From Tubiluchus corallicola (lineage: Eukaryota > Priapulida > Priapulimorpha > Priapulimorphida > Tubiluchidae): DNA of 64,000 nucleotides. Position numbers and translations under genes: made by a program. The DNA lies in NCBI GenBank assembly GCA_030141605.1, contig JAQGDQ010000014.1, forward strand, positions 1 to 64,000. Reading direction: 5' to 3'. The notes beneath the pieces were generated by a model that worked only from the letters and a program-made list of their open reading frames with translations, had not been told where the DNA came from and searched no databases. Within the stretch, counting starts at the first letter, position 1. The number at the start of each line of letters is the position of its first letter. Positions 37,801 to 52,800 of this stretch are shown here, piece after piece.

Positions 37801-40800
37801 AAAAAACATGAAAACAGGACCTGGTAAGAATCGTTACATCTGATCAAAATGGCAACAGCCAGAGCAAATGTTACAAGAAGTGTAGTCATTATACTTGGAA
37901 ATAAAATCAATTCCATGTCTTTTTGTACTACAAATTTGTCAGGAAATGTTCTTCAGGGAACATTGAAAACTCACACACGGAAGTAATTACATCAATACGA
38001 AGCTTTGGACTGTTCTTTGCAACATAACACATTTAGGCACGAACAAGTGTAATGAGTTACACAGGGTGCCAACAAATGACCAACAATTATACCTCAAAGT
38101 TATCATAAGTACATTTTAATGCGTTTCTAATGTTTCTACAGAGGTAAATTACAAAATATTTTCTAATTCACAGAAATAACTTTTCTACAGAGAACCAAAA
38201 AAAAATATCGATGAAGCCAGTATCACTGAAAACTCTTGCGATCTTACCCGCAATAGGCAATAATTGGTAACAGAAACCACAATGGTTTATAAAAAATTCA
38301 GGCAATCACAATCATAATTAATAGGTACATAAATTTATTATATAAATAGGTAATTAATAGGTAAATAATAAAGCTACATAAAGTAATCAGCCAGTTTATT
38401 TATTTATTAAGAACATTTACAAATATACATTATTTTATTAAAGGTGAAACTGGCAAGCTATATTAAATCTTAGGCCAGCCTATATTGTAAAGTGGCAAAA
38501 TTAAGTTTACATTGGATAAGATTTACCTTGCTTACATTAAAAAGACGATAAAATAAAAAAATGAATAAAATATATACAAAGTGCAAATTAATCAAAATTG
38601 AGAGAGAGCATTGAACTTGGGTAATAATGTTTTATAGAAATCTATTAAATTTGCAATATTTTAACAAGCAAGTTTCGGTTAGCTTCCTACTAAAAACTGA
38701 CAGACTGAGTGAAGTGACAACGTCATAACTGAGGTCATTCCATATAAAATTTCGGGCCGATTAACTTCCATTTCCATTTTAACACAGACGTTATTAGATT
38801 AAAATGATAAGTTTAAAACAAAGACACACTTAAACTATCTTTAAAAATGTCTCTATTAAAAGGATAATGACTAGCGTTAGATACACAACCGCTCTGAAAG
38901 TGGATATCTTCCTACTAAAAACTGACAGACTGAGTGAAGTGACAACGTCATAATTGAGGTCATTCCATATAAAATTTCGGGCCGATTAACTTCCATTTCC
39001 ATTTTAACACAGACGTTATTAGATTAAAATGATAAGTTTAAAACAAAGACACACTTAAACTATCTTTAAAAATGTCTCTATTAAAAGGATAATGACTAGC
39101 GTTAGATACACAACCGCTCTGAAAGTGGATTCGGGTTTATACGAATGTTATTGATCGCTGAGGAGATGAAGTTGCGAATTTGCTACTCTTTAAAGCGAGT
39201 CTGAAGCTTTAGTAATAAGGAGTGGGTGTGAAAATCTAGCTGTAACATACGATTTTCTAAATGTCGCATTGGTCGAACGTGACGCTGCGTTCATTACGAA
39301 TCCAGAAGTTGTTTGAAGGAAAAGTGAACCAAATAGACACTTTTTTTAGTTTGTCGTTTTCTTATCGTTCTATGTTAGGAATATTTCTGTTTTCTGGCAA
39401 TAGTTGGTTTTCATTATTTTGTCTCGTGAAAATTTGTTGACGTCATTTCTATATTTACACAAACGTTCAAGTGCACAGTAAAAACAAAAGTTTTCCAAAG
39501 GTTTTTTTTGCAACAAAAAGGATTTAATACAGAAACTAATATACAGTACTTAATACAGTTTTTTATACAAATCTTGGAATTCAGATTCAGAATTTTAAAA
39601 ATTTACTAACAAATGTTCAGACATGCAGTCTGAAACCTTTTTGGCTTTAAGAAAGACGACATTTATAAAAAGATGTGATGCAGTCACCAACCTTTTTGGC
39701 TTTAAGAAAGACGACATTTATAAAAAGATGTGATTACTAAATGTCTAATAAATATAGTAAAGGTCATGACGAAGAATTGTGTAATTACAAGGTATAGACT
39801 CTGCATGCACACACGGTACGCTATACACGCTAAGGGTGCAAAAATGTCAATAACTGCTTGTCGTCAGCCCATTTCTGACAAATCAATTATTATTATGAAA
39901 GCTAGGTCTAGTACATCCTAATCAATAAATTGTTCAAATACAGCAGCAGCAGAAACAGGATCACCGGAAGAATTACGACTTCGGTTGTCATAATCTTACT
40001 GTCGTTATTATTAATCATCGCAGACGGTAAGCAATCCACCGAAACTATTGCAGATTAAGTTACACTTGGTTTTGGAGAACGTTTGGAAGGGTTACTGAAG
40101 ATGACAATTTCACTGTTCAGTGTCTGACCGCCATACGCACACAAATAAAAAATTTACACTTACTGCACAAGGTGTAGGTTCACATGAACGAACACAAATC
40201 AGAAAGTTTTATGCAATTGTGCATATACAGGTTGATTCATTGTCACATATCTTGAAAATAATTCATCTAGTATTCTCAGTTATAACACTGTAAATAATAG
40301 TAGCAACAACAATGACCAGAACAATGAAAATGCGATACAAACGTATTTGGTAGTTGAATGTCTGAACGCAGATAAAACAGCCGTAAATGCTACCTGAATA
40401 CATTTGACAACTAAAAAAAACGAGTAGGGTAATTAAGCACACGAATGACAAACAAAGTTAAATAAGAAAATGCAGAAGTTAAAATAAAAGAGTTAGAGCC
40501 ATTTTACTTATTCTTCAGACAACCGAAGCCTTAGTACTTCATATTCAGCCAATACCTGTCGTTTACCATACCCAAACTAACTACGCAGCTTTAACAATCC
40601 GAAAGCGACGGCTCACGGAATGGTAGTTCATTACACATCGACATACGCAACCCAGAGATTATGTCTACAGTGTGACAACGTAATGTGTATCTGCCTAGGA
40701 AGACGTGCGAATGTCAGAAGTCCTACCTGTCATAACAGCACACATTTACAAGCAGTTTCTTTCAGCATTACATGTTCTGCATAACAATTATTATAGTTGG

Positions 40801-43800
40801 TAAAGCATAATCACTGGACAGTCATTCTGTATATGATTGTCCATTAGGAAAACAGTCCATCTGTAAAATACTGCAGTTAGAGAGAGATGAGCCTCCTCAA
40901 ATTACACTAAAATGTTGAGTATTAACGTTACACTCCTATGTAAAAATGCAACTTATGCAAGGTAAAGAGAAAATAGTGCATTGAACATGGTCTTTTTTCA
41001 TGCAAAGACTTGCTAGAAGAGGTCATTCTCCAAATAAATTCTTTTTTGGATTTCATCATAATCATGTATACGTGACAAAATCATATAGATGGGATTCTGC
41101 CACTTTTCAACTAACGCTTCAGGTATTAAACCTTAAATTCTGTTCTAACCCGCCAACCCCACTAGCTGTGGGATTTTCAAAAGAACCCACCGGGCCACTA
41201 TTTAATACACAGCATTGTGCAAAATAACTTGTGGCTTTTTTTAAACTCACAACTCGTGGGGTTTAAAAACATACGTTAACACACTACTGGAAAAACCTGG
41301 CGACTAGCGGATGTAATTTTTGGGGAAGGGTGGTTGACAGGAAAAAGAAACTAACCCAGAAAATTGTATTACCACACCCAAGATGGAGCAATTAGTATCA
41401 ATTATTCAATTAACGGGTAGACGCTAGAATAAAGACGGTGAATTAATAAAATGCAGTATGGCATATGAAGATTTGCGATCTCTTAAGAATCACTGGAGAT
41501 CGGAGGCATAATGATGCATTTCTAAAGTCCAGCATCTAAAGCCCTTGTTACAATGCAACAAACGAAACACTCCTCAAAGCTTTTGCTTTTTTCAATCACT
41601 CTGCCTCTGTGGAATTACGAAAGCCCAATGATTAGTTACGCAAAATATGAATACTTCCGCAGTCGACAAAGAGAAGTCACGCTCAAGGGCATACACGGCT
41701 CATTAGTTCTTCTTGTAGCCTTTACACGAAATTTTGTTGACTTAATCGATTCATCTTTGATTATCAACAAAGATCTGGCTTCTGGCTATAGCAGTGAATA
41801 GCTACTTTTACGTCACATTAGAATATTAATTCATGTAGGGAGAGAATAGATGAATGTGAAAAAAAACCAGAAAACTATTATTACCACACAAACTTATTAA
41901 ATTCTATAATGATTCCATAATAGCCCATTTCCAGGATCGCAATATAACGAAACCACAACCTCGTGTTATATTAGTTAGCCAACGCTTTCTGTCTAGTCAG
42001 TAATAATACTTATATGTATATGAAAAAAATAACTATAGCAAAAAATTATATTTAATTGACTAACCACTGATGGCTACCCAGTAACAAGTTCAATAACACA
42101 TTGTGAACTTTACAAGTAGACTACACAATGCATTTAAATGAAAACAGTTTTTTCAGGCAGTTCAGATTTCTGCAAGCCAGGAGCCAGCACTTAAAAGAGG
42201 GCCTACTTAATAGCAGAAGGTTGTAACAGAACTGGACCTTTCTCATTATCAAAAGCTGAACTGGCAGGTGCTTTAGGGCTCAGTGCATATAAATGTATAA
42301 CAGTGATTATACTGGTCTTTAACTGATGCCTTATAATTTTAAATTTTGTATATATTTTTACTATGCTTTTCTATATATTTGCAGCTCTTTCAATACTGCA
42401 AGCCACAAACTTTTTTCTTAGAGTAAATTTTGTTTTTTATATAGTGCTTTTATATGCTGAAAAAAATGCTAAATAAATAAAAAATATGGCCACTGAAACT
42501 GTCCAGAAACAGTTCTGCCTGTGTGTAAAAGCACGAAAAACATGCCTGCATTTATTGACAAAGCATTAAGAAGTTTCGTTTTAATATAACTAACATTTGC
42601 AGCCAAAAAACTGTATTGTTGTCTTATAACTTTACAACTTTACTGCTTTAAGAAAAATACTTAATACTGTGAGCTCTTTCTTAGGAATTTATTTTATTAC
42701 CGTGATTCACGAAACTTTTCTTGACATCACTTTAAGATAATTGTTACAATAAGTCTGTTCTTCACTGCGCTTTAAGTTAATTGTTACCGTAAGACTTTTT
42801 TGACTTCAGCTTAAGTTAACTGTTACAATAAGACTTTTCTTGACGTCAACTTAAGTTAATTGTTACCGTAAGACTTGGCTTCAACTTGAACTTGCTCACC
42901 ACACCAACCACCGCCACAGCTGTTCTCAGGCTGTCACCCAACCATGTTGCTGTTAATTTGACATCGTCGCGTCGTTAAGTTAATCAAGAGACCGCTAGCA
43001 AAACTTTACACGAGTTTTTACTGCTAGCACGCTGAAACAGCAGATATTAAAATGACTTGTGGTATCACCCCGTCGTCATACGGCTTCACTTGCGTATGAA
43101 ACCAGCGGGAGAAGAAATTCAGTGTTTACTACATAAAACTAGATACAACGTATCGTCTTTCCAATGCAAATAGACAGACGTTGGCACGCGCATGGCTGAT
43201 AACCCAACAACTGTGCATCATGTGGCCACAGGCGTGAAGCCATAATTTCATTTTATGAAATCATCTCTTTTACACGAAAAGGCAAAATTCGTACGAAGAT
43301 CTATCACTGATTACCCCAGAGACGTTTACAGTGAGATTATATTAGAATAGCACATCTGGTAGCCGCACAATCAATAAGTAATATCGTATACGATTTAATC
43401 ATGCATTCATGGCACATAGGAGAAGGCAGTCAAAGGCAAGGAAAATATATTTTATGCGGTAATTTTGCAGTGACAATTGTCTATTAAACCGTTTTTGTGA
43501 TTTCGTGTATGCAAGGACAGTATTACACTACAAAACCAAGAAATTAACTCAATTTAAAAATCTGTTGCTTTGGTAAGCTCTCACAGGCCGCAATCTCATC
43601 GATTCACTCACTCACTCAATTCAGTCACTGACACGTTTTAAGCCTCAGAAGCAGCATTGTTAACGTTTACCTTTTCCCTGAATTTCATACTCGACAAAAA
43701 GTTCGCTTGAAACTAATTGAACAAATGAAAAATGCTATACTTGACGACACTCTAAGATAATCTTTTTTTTAAAAAAAGCATTATCATTAACTAAGAAGAC

Positions 43801-46800
43801 TAATTAGAATTATTAGTTATCTTTGCAACACTCCAATAAAAACCTTATTAGCTCTAAAACTAGTCAGGAATATCTGAATTTTAACGAGCAGAATACAAAA
43901 AAAACAGGGTGGTCACATGGTTGGTGAGTACACTTCCACAGTTATAGCGAGATGCGTCCAACAAACAATTGTCAAATTGAAACAACCAACTATGTGGAAT
44001 AAAACTGTGCAGATATAGGTTTAGTCTGAAAATTTCAGAGGATGAAAAAACTAACCATCTCACAAGCTGGCTGTGCATTCAAAGTCTTCCACATTTCTAA
44101 ATTAATAATATTATACTTTGCAGGAACTTCCCCTACATTCCATGATCAACATATTGTACAAACAAACCGATAAAATATTCAATGTGTGCACATGTGTCTG
44201 TGCGCAAATTAAAAATCGTGAGCGTCTTCTCACACACACTTATTGTTTCTATTTCCGTTTCCTGTTTGGGGTAAAAAAGATTGCAGAAACATTTTATAAT
44301 GTGATTACATGAAGCTGCATGATAAGTAGTCACTAGTGCACTTAGGGGCACTAGTCACGAAATTATAATAATTAATGCAAGTGGGAAATGTTACGAAGTC
44401 ACAGGGACAAACGAATTAACCATAAGATAAAAATGGATTACCTCCAAGCAAGCTGCAAGCACTTCACCAGATGAAAACAGAAATGTATAAACTTTAAGAA
44501 AGGCAGAAGACCTACCTTTAATTAGAACAAGGACGACAATTTTTCAGGAATCTTTTTTCCGAAGACTATAATATTATGGAATAATTTACATGTTAATGTT
44601 AGAAACAAAGTTACTTTTGGCAGTTTCAAGAAGCGCATTACAAATGAACTAGAACAAGCGCCTGAAAGATTTTCAATAGGTTCTAGATTTGGTTCTAATC
44701 AGCAGGGAGAAATCGGTGATGTGTACGCAGATGGCAAACTGAAGAAGCTAAACACCATTTCTTAGAATGTAGCAGATATGACATATTAGGCATATTATTT
44801 TGAATTCAATTCCTTAAGGTCACCAGACTACGGCGCATTTGTTACCGAATGGGAGTGACAGCCTTGTGGACGATGAAAATATTATTCTGTTATGTAACGT
44901 AATTGAATTTATTGAAGCGGGAGGGAGATTCAGTTATGAATATATATATATATATATATAGCTTTACCTCAACAATTTCTAGTACTAACTCTGTTTGTAA
45001 ATTAGATACATATTTCAAGTTATGTAGTTTACCAAACAACTATACTAAATGAAATGAGAGAAACCTTATTACTGTAATTGCACTGTTATTTTTGTCAACA
45101 CAATTTTAAATAGGCTTGTCTGCTGTTTCTTGGATTGTAACATAATTATTTAGAATGTTGTTATAATAAATACTTATTTAAATGAACAAGCTTTACTTAA
45201 GAACCTGCAGCAACATGAATATGAAGATGACAAAAAATATGAACAAAATTATCGTTTATCAACCTAGTGAAAATTTATTCCGGATTGCTGTATCACCATC
45301 TTAACCAACAACACTGTTTCAGATGCTGTTAACACAAGCAACAATTTAACACTATGCTAATTAATGTCTTACCTAGAATTGATGAACCTGTTACTGGATA
45401 ACCTCTAATCTAATGAAGCCAACTCAAGAAGCCATTTTAATATTACACAACTGCACACGCACAACACATCACAGACGCAAACTAGTGATTAAATGAGCAC
45501 AGTGTCTTGGCGAAACTAGACATTTCACTATTTGCTAGGAGAGCGCGCACAAGCGATGCACGCTGGAGAGAGAAAATTGACAAGCCACACAGCGCTATAG
45601 GACTAGCTTAGTTTGCTTGTGTCCAGGAGGCTGGAGGAAAAATCAATGCTGTTACTGTTGAGCGGTGACAGTGAAAAACACAAGTGTAAATTTCCCACTG
45701 AGCATTCTACAGTACTCCTCCCACAACAACTGCAACTGTTGAGCGGTGACAGTGAAAAACGCAAGTTTAAATTTCCGACTGAGCTCTCTGCAGCACATCT
45801 TTCAAAGCAATTAAATGTTTCAGAGCCTTCCTGGCCGCTTTTGGCTTTAATCAATTTTCCTTTAGTTCCTTACAGAACTTTCCGTTAGTTCCTTATAGAA
45901 CGTTCATTATTTAGCAATGAAAAAGTGAAAAATTCCAAAGTGCCACTTTTAAGAGTCATTTTTGGAAGGTGAACAATACTGGCTCTAATAGGTAGGTAAA
46001 GGGGTGACAAAAATCAAAACCTTTAATTTTGTGATTCGCTTAGCTTTAGATTAAACACTGTTGCCAGATGAAGTCATGAATTTATGAGTCAGGAATTCAT
46101 GAATTTATTGAATCACTAATACAAATTTCGGGAACTAGTACAGGCACAAAATGCAAAAAAGAGGCTTATAATAACACACTGAAACAGAAGAAATGGTTCT
46201 CACGCACCTTACGACTTTTTCAAGCAAATAACTACATAAAAAAGAAATTGCTCTTTTTTACAAATGATACAAAACAGCTTTTTCATTGTGATTTGTAAAT
46301 TACAAAGCATAAAGCATGTGTTATCATCATTTAACACTATTAATAATAATTACTGGTGGTACTGAATAAACAAAAGGACTAATCGATTAGTTTCATTACA
46401 ATAATGAGATTTGCTGAGTAAAATTAACCAAAATCACAATTATTTTCTTCAACTGAAATTCATCAGAAAGGACAGAATCACTTTAAAATGATTTTTTTGG
46501 CACGTGACAAACATCCTTCACCCTACCCATAATTCTGCGCAAAGCCAATCCAAGGCCAGTGAAAATAGACCGTTTCAATCAGGCATTCAAATTTGCAGGG
46601 CAGCCTTCAAAATGAATTAATCACTAGCAGGCAAGTCCGTGTTATAGTCATTAGCCTTGCCATTTGCAGTCATCCTATCCGGATTTGTGCAGAAATGAGA
46701 GAATGAAGTGAATTACTGGATGCCGTGTCTAGTGGCTTCCTTGTGTGTGTGAGGGGGGTTACTATGTTGCCACTGGCTTCAACTGTTGCAAGTGGCATTA

Positions 46801-49800
46801 TATTAAAGCAAAATGAACAATTAAATGTGAAACTGGAGGGAGTCCAAGCAATTAAACTACTTGCGTTTAAATGACATACAGATTACAGCTGATGAGGTTC
46901 AAAGTGATTCTGAAACATTTATTGCAACTAAACCAAGCACAGCAGCATATACACAGTCTTTTCAGCAATGAGTTTATTTACATTGGTTAATGATGCAAAT
47001 ATTAGCAAATTCTAGCTGAAGAACAATATAAACTTCAATAATATTTACACTAAAACGTTAATAATGGTGATGATGATGGTGATGGTGATGATAACTGATG
47101 ATACGATAATGAACATAACTGAAGCTCATTTATACAGTTTTTAAGCCATGTTATGTTACTGTTATACTAGCAATACTTGGTATAGATTAATCGTAAAAGA
47201 ACACAAATAGTAATCTCAATTTTAATCGGATGGTACATGTATTAAATTATTACTGGTGGCCATGTACTAAAAAAATTCATAAAATCTAAGACTGAAAAAT
47301 ACTGTCTAGTGCTCCTGAGAAACAGAAATGCTACCACAGCTGTAACCCAGCATGGCTAAATTTATTAGAAATCACTCCCTACTTTTAAGGTTGAATTAAA
47401 ATATACAACATTGAACGATAATTTGTGTTTCTCCAGCATGGCCATTTGCAATGCTCTTGTTTAAACCATCTAATGGAAAATGTATAAATTATACATGAGG
47501 ACTTTTATAAATCTTTAAAAGAGGATTTCCTAGATAGTTACTATAATAGGATTTGCAGAAATTTTTGCGAAATACGACTCGTGAGATTTTACACAATTTC
47601 ACACGCAACGTGTTTCAATAGTAATGGGACAATACTAACATTTCCAATGATTGAGATACCAAAAAGTCTTGATTCTGATAGGATTCTCACTTCCAATTCT
47701 GATTCTTTTCAATTCAAAATAAAGTTGGATGAAGACTGAAAAGTTTCTACTTCTTAATTATTACGAGTAACATTAACAGAGAGTTAAGTTTATGTTTATA
47801 TGCCGAATAGGCTTTCACGTTTCACAGTTTGTTCCATGTGCCAAATAACCTTTAGAAATGTCAAACCTAGCAACACTGGTCACTTGACATTTATGCTAAT
47901 CTAAAAATTAGTTCTTACTACAATGTCAGGATTTCATATCACATGCTGCACAAAATGCCTTAGTTTCATTAATGTCTAATGCTTAACGTCTCAACTTAGC
48001 AATGCAATTTTAACTAAAAAAAGAAATAAGTAACTTAATTCTTTACTTCCAGCAAACAAAATGAAATTTTACAGTATAAGAATACCTGGTTATTGGTGGT
48101 CATAATTTAAATAGTTTTAAGTTTCCAAAAAGAAAAAAAATGTTATTAAATATTAAAAGAAAGTAGTTAGAATGGGAAATCATGATAAATTTTGTGAATT
48201 CCGATTAATAAGCCTTTTCACAGTTCCAGCAATTGATCATGGTTGTGAAAATCTCAGAGGTTATGGGTACCAGACAACGCATTTGTGTACACTTGACAAT
48301 GCCTCGCAGCCCATGCTACTATAATAGTAACAGTTTTAACAGCTAGCTAGAACCTTACATAGTTCATTTTTTCTTGTTCCAAGCAAATCACTCTACTTGC
48401 AGACTAATGCATAATGAAAGTAAACCAACTGATATTACTGAACTAATACCGGACAGCGCTTTTCATTTGCCGGACATCACGAGACAGCTGCAGTTAAGAC
48501 GCGTTGTTGTGGCACACTTAATCTTTGACCTACAGCAACTGCGCGTGCGCATAATGAAACTGTGAAAAGGCTTATTGTCCCATCACTACTTTTCAGGCAA
48601 AAGCTCAAATTCAATAACACAATAACAGATAATTAGAATGAATGAATGAAATAAAACTTGCACAAAGTAACAAAGTAGAACCTGGCAAGTGAATTGAAAT
48701 TAAAACAAATTAATGCATTCTCACAAACCTCCACAAAATTTCCAATTCATTCACGTCCAGAAACATGCCTTTCACTGTGCAGCACGAGCAAATCATGTCC
48801 CCTCTTTTTGTTCGAGTAACATCCAGAATTTTTTTAAACAAATTTACACAAAATTCTTTCGTTCATTAAAAACTGTAGCACTTAGTGAGAATTTATGAGT
48901 TTTCCAATCACTTTGAATCTCACTACAAGTGATATTTCAGCAAATTTTTCACGCAAAAAAGAAAGAAAAGTCTCACTAGTTCAGCAAAGGAAGTCAACGA
49001 TTTTGTATGGCCATTTGTCACAATTACAATTCCGAAGTGTCGTATAACCATCAACAAACCTTTGCAGACCATAAATTTTCCAATATTCACTTTTACTTAT
49101 TAGACTCACGGTCAAATGGGTCTACAATCTAACAAAATTGTATGACGTAACAAACTCTGACACATGATAAGCTTTTGTCCCTCCTAATGGTAGATGGATG
49201 GTTAAGGCATGAATTAAAGAAACTTAAAATATTAAATAAACTTGCGGAAGTCCGTGTATTATATACATCTAGTGTGCTACATCGACACAATTTTAAAAAC
49301 AAATCCACGGGCAAGAAATATTTCATGATTAAATGCTCAAAAAATACCAAAACCAGAACTTCAGTGACAAAATTGTTGTTGCCATGAGAACACAACAAAT
49401 TCACATAATTCACAGAAGCACTTCACTTGTGCAGACTAAATAACACAGGAATACTGCACTGCCATCTTTTAGGAAAGAAGCTTCGTCGCATCCACTTTTC
49501 ACTGATCCACTGACATACTTCAATTTCCATACTTCAGCAAACCTTGTAAGAGGCAAGTGAACAAGCTCAGAAGCTCTACTGAGATTACATGGCCTCGGTG
49601 CTTTCAAGTCAGTTGACCACTACTAAACTGCTTATCGTCTCATGTGTCTATCGCTTATAGATTTTCCCTCTATCAGCCACCCTCAATGAAATCACTTACA
49701 ATGAGCACAAATTATGGCTTCTTATAGTTGGACACATTGGAGGCCTATGTAACACCAACATACATTGAAGTTTATTTAACACATTATTATGATCACACAA

Positions 49801-52800
49801 ATTTCACAGTTATTATTAAACAAAAGAGACTTATGATTAAACACCTTACCTTTTTCGTCGAATTTCGAGCATGTGCATTACCATAATGATCGTCAAGTTT
49901 AATTCTTTGGCAAGTGAGCAAGAATGATGTACGGGTACAGAAAATGTCTTTGGTTACCTATATTTGCTTACCAATCTTTGGTGACCCCGTGACTTTGTCT
50001 TGCGCAATGAAAAATGGCGGTTCTTCAAATTTAATACCGCTAATGAAGAAGTGATAAAAAATCAAAAGAAACAAGTTTTACAGTAAGTATATAATAAAAC
50101 AAATTGAATATTCCTAATGAGGGTAGGATTTTAAGTTGTAAAAGCTTATATTACAGTGAGGGTTTAGTTTGAATTTAAATCAAGATGAGCACCCAATTTG
50201 TGGACATTCCTGTGACCCATTTTAGTTAAGAATTTTATATTTACATTTATAATATGGTATCTGTTATGAACTTTTTATTTGTTAAAAGCTGATAGTAATT
50301 TTTCTTCATTTAATGAACTTTTAATTGCTAAATACATTTTTGTAAAAATTATAGTTTTAGTTTTAGTAAATTAAGTTTTAATTAAGCTAACACCTCTCCT
50401 CACAATACACAAAAGCCAAATGATTAAAAGATTTGAGGAGGTGAAACTAAATTAAGCAGTTTCACTTGGCAAAATCTGTTATTTATTTTTTCTATTAAGT
50501 TAAAACAATGAACTCTTTCAAAATTTCAGTTTATTTTAGCGAGTTGTTAAGACTAGTGCAGTAGAGGCAGGCCAGATGTAAGGTAGTCACTGGAGATTCC
50601 TTGGCCGAGCAAAGTTTACGTAAAATTTTACTTTAAAGAGGGATCTGCCCACAAACTCCAGATAGTGGCTTCGCACCAAGGGTAGTCTACGGGGGGGGGG
50701 GGGGGGCCTACCACTTCAAGATGATATTGGTTCTTGTGGGATTCTGTATTAGCACTTGTCGGTTAATTGAATTAAATGCAACAGGACAATGATACAACAA
50801 TAATAATTATAGTATACTGTAATCAAGTTTAATGACAAAACATTAGGCACGAAAATCAAAACAATGAAATACACCGTTAATGCACAATATATCGAAACGA
50901 AACATTGGCAAAAATATCTGAAAAAGTTATTGGGCCAAAACTGAAAGCAAAATTAAGCAATAACACCAAAAATAAACACTGCACATAATTAAACGTAATA
51001 TAATGACTTGGTAATATTTCCATTGGACATAAGCTAAACTAACCGTAGCAAATGTTCGCAAAGGTCTTATCCTAACTACCAGCCACCCCTGGGGAAATGC
51101 TAGCTAGTTAACGGGTTAAGAGCAGCATTCAGGGCTGTGACGTCACGTGTAAATTAGCAGCATCCAGGAAACATTTCGTTGCTAAACCTCATGCATAATT
51201 TCAATGTCTGGCATGACTTCAACTCGTGTAGGATCACGTTCATATTTAACATTTATCAATTGTGAATATCATTAGTCCATCTGTACCCATGACACGCTGC
51301 ATAGCAAGGCAAAGAATAAGTCAACTTACAGATTTGGATCCCATGGGATAGTTTGAAGCTCTAGACACCTCTTACTGGCCTCAAATAAACAAGAGAACTG
51401 TCATGTCCTTCTCGTCTATCGCTCAACCAGTAGTCCTCCTAGCCACAAGTACTATCACCATAACATCGGGTGCTTGGGACTCCATTAACTGTCCAAAATC
51501 ATCACCCATCAACTATGACGGCAGCAATCATATAGTAAAAGTAGTAAAATGGATAAACATTTTCATTCCAGTAAAACTGCCATTACAAAAAGTCTGACCT
51601 ATGTAATGTTTTCAGGTCCAATACCAAAGCTCAACTGTTTTCTACCTTGTACACCTGTATCGTGACGAGTTTTCAGGGTCACCTCTCCGCATTCACAAGT
51701 TGACCAGACGGCTTCATATCGCGTACAAAATTGAATACTACAAACCAAACCGCAGAACTTAAATTCCTAAGTCTTGGGTTTAAAGGGCAACTGAACCATT
51801 TTAATACTTGTTTTCAGGTTTAGTTGATAATATGACAATAGCTTGGTTGTCATATTAATTATTATTATTGATAACACCATTATTACACTATTTCTCATCA
51901 AACTTTCTGGGGGAAAATAAACAGTAGGTTACATAAGTTGGCTGTCATTTCCTCATAGTAGTTCCACCATGAGATAACAATCACATCACATAAACGTATT
52001 ACATATATTTTGCAATTTGCCAAATGTAGAATGAGTCAGAGCAGTTAGAACTAAACTGGAAATCAATCAGAAAATGACTGTAAAAGCTTGTTTAAAACTT
52101 ACATTGACAAACTAGTGGCAAGGATGACGTGAACGTTCAAACACATCGCAAAGCTTGGTTTGCCATATGCGCAATTTTGAGTTTGGCTCAATGTTGTTTG
52201 TTATGCAAGCAGTTCCCACAAGTGGACTTATCGACTTTTGTCTTGGTTGTTTGCAAAAGGCCATTTGTAATGAGAGCCGAAGAAACTGGAGAGCTGACAA
52301 GATTCAGTAAAAAGGCACTCGGCCAGCGGGAAATGTGAAAATGGCAGCTACACTATCATTTTACCTTCAAGTAATTTAGACACAAAAGCAGGCAAATAAG
52401 TTTTTATCACGTAACTTGTCTTTTACAATTAGCAGTATAAATGTAAAAAACATATGTCTGTAATAGTGTATTAGCATGATGACTCTTTATGGCAGTTACT
52501 TACAATGAATGAACAAATATTGATGTAAAGACACAGCTTAATTGACTAGCAGCACTTTCTTCCAAAAAGTTCACATAGCATTAAATTGCTGGCAGTTCTG
52601 ATTGCCCATAAAATGTCAGTAATTGGCCTGATAAATGAAAATTAGTAATTTCGCAGCACTACACGGAGCCTGTAAATGGCCGAAATCAATTTTGATTACG
52701 CAAATAGTCAATGGCATGGAAAGAAAATGGCTTCAGAGTGTATTGTTTGCTCCACAATACTAGCCACTTCAGAACCATTGAAGTCTGCAGAGTTAAAATC

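Noticed and set aside
52112-52338. Overlapping 60-70-codon frames on both strands
   Set aside because: Neither has a recognisable domain; they overlap each other and lie in the spacer of the inverted repeat.
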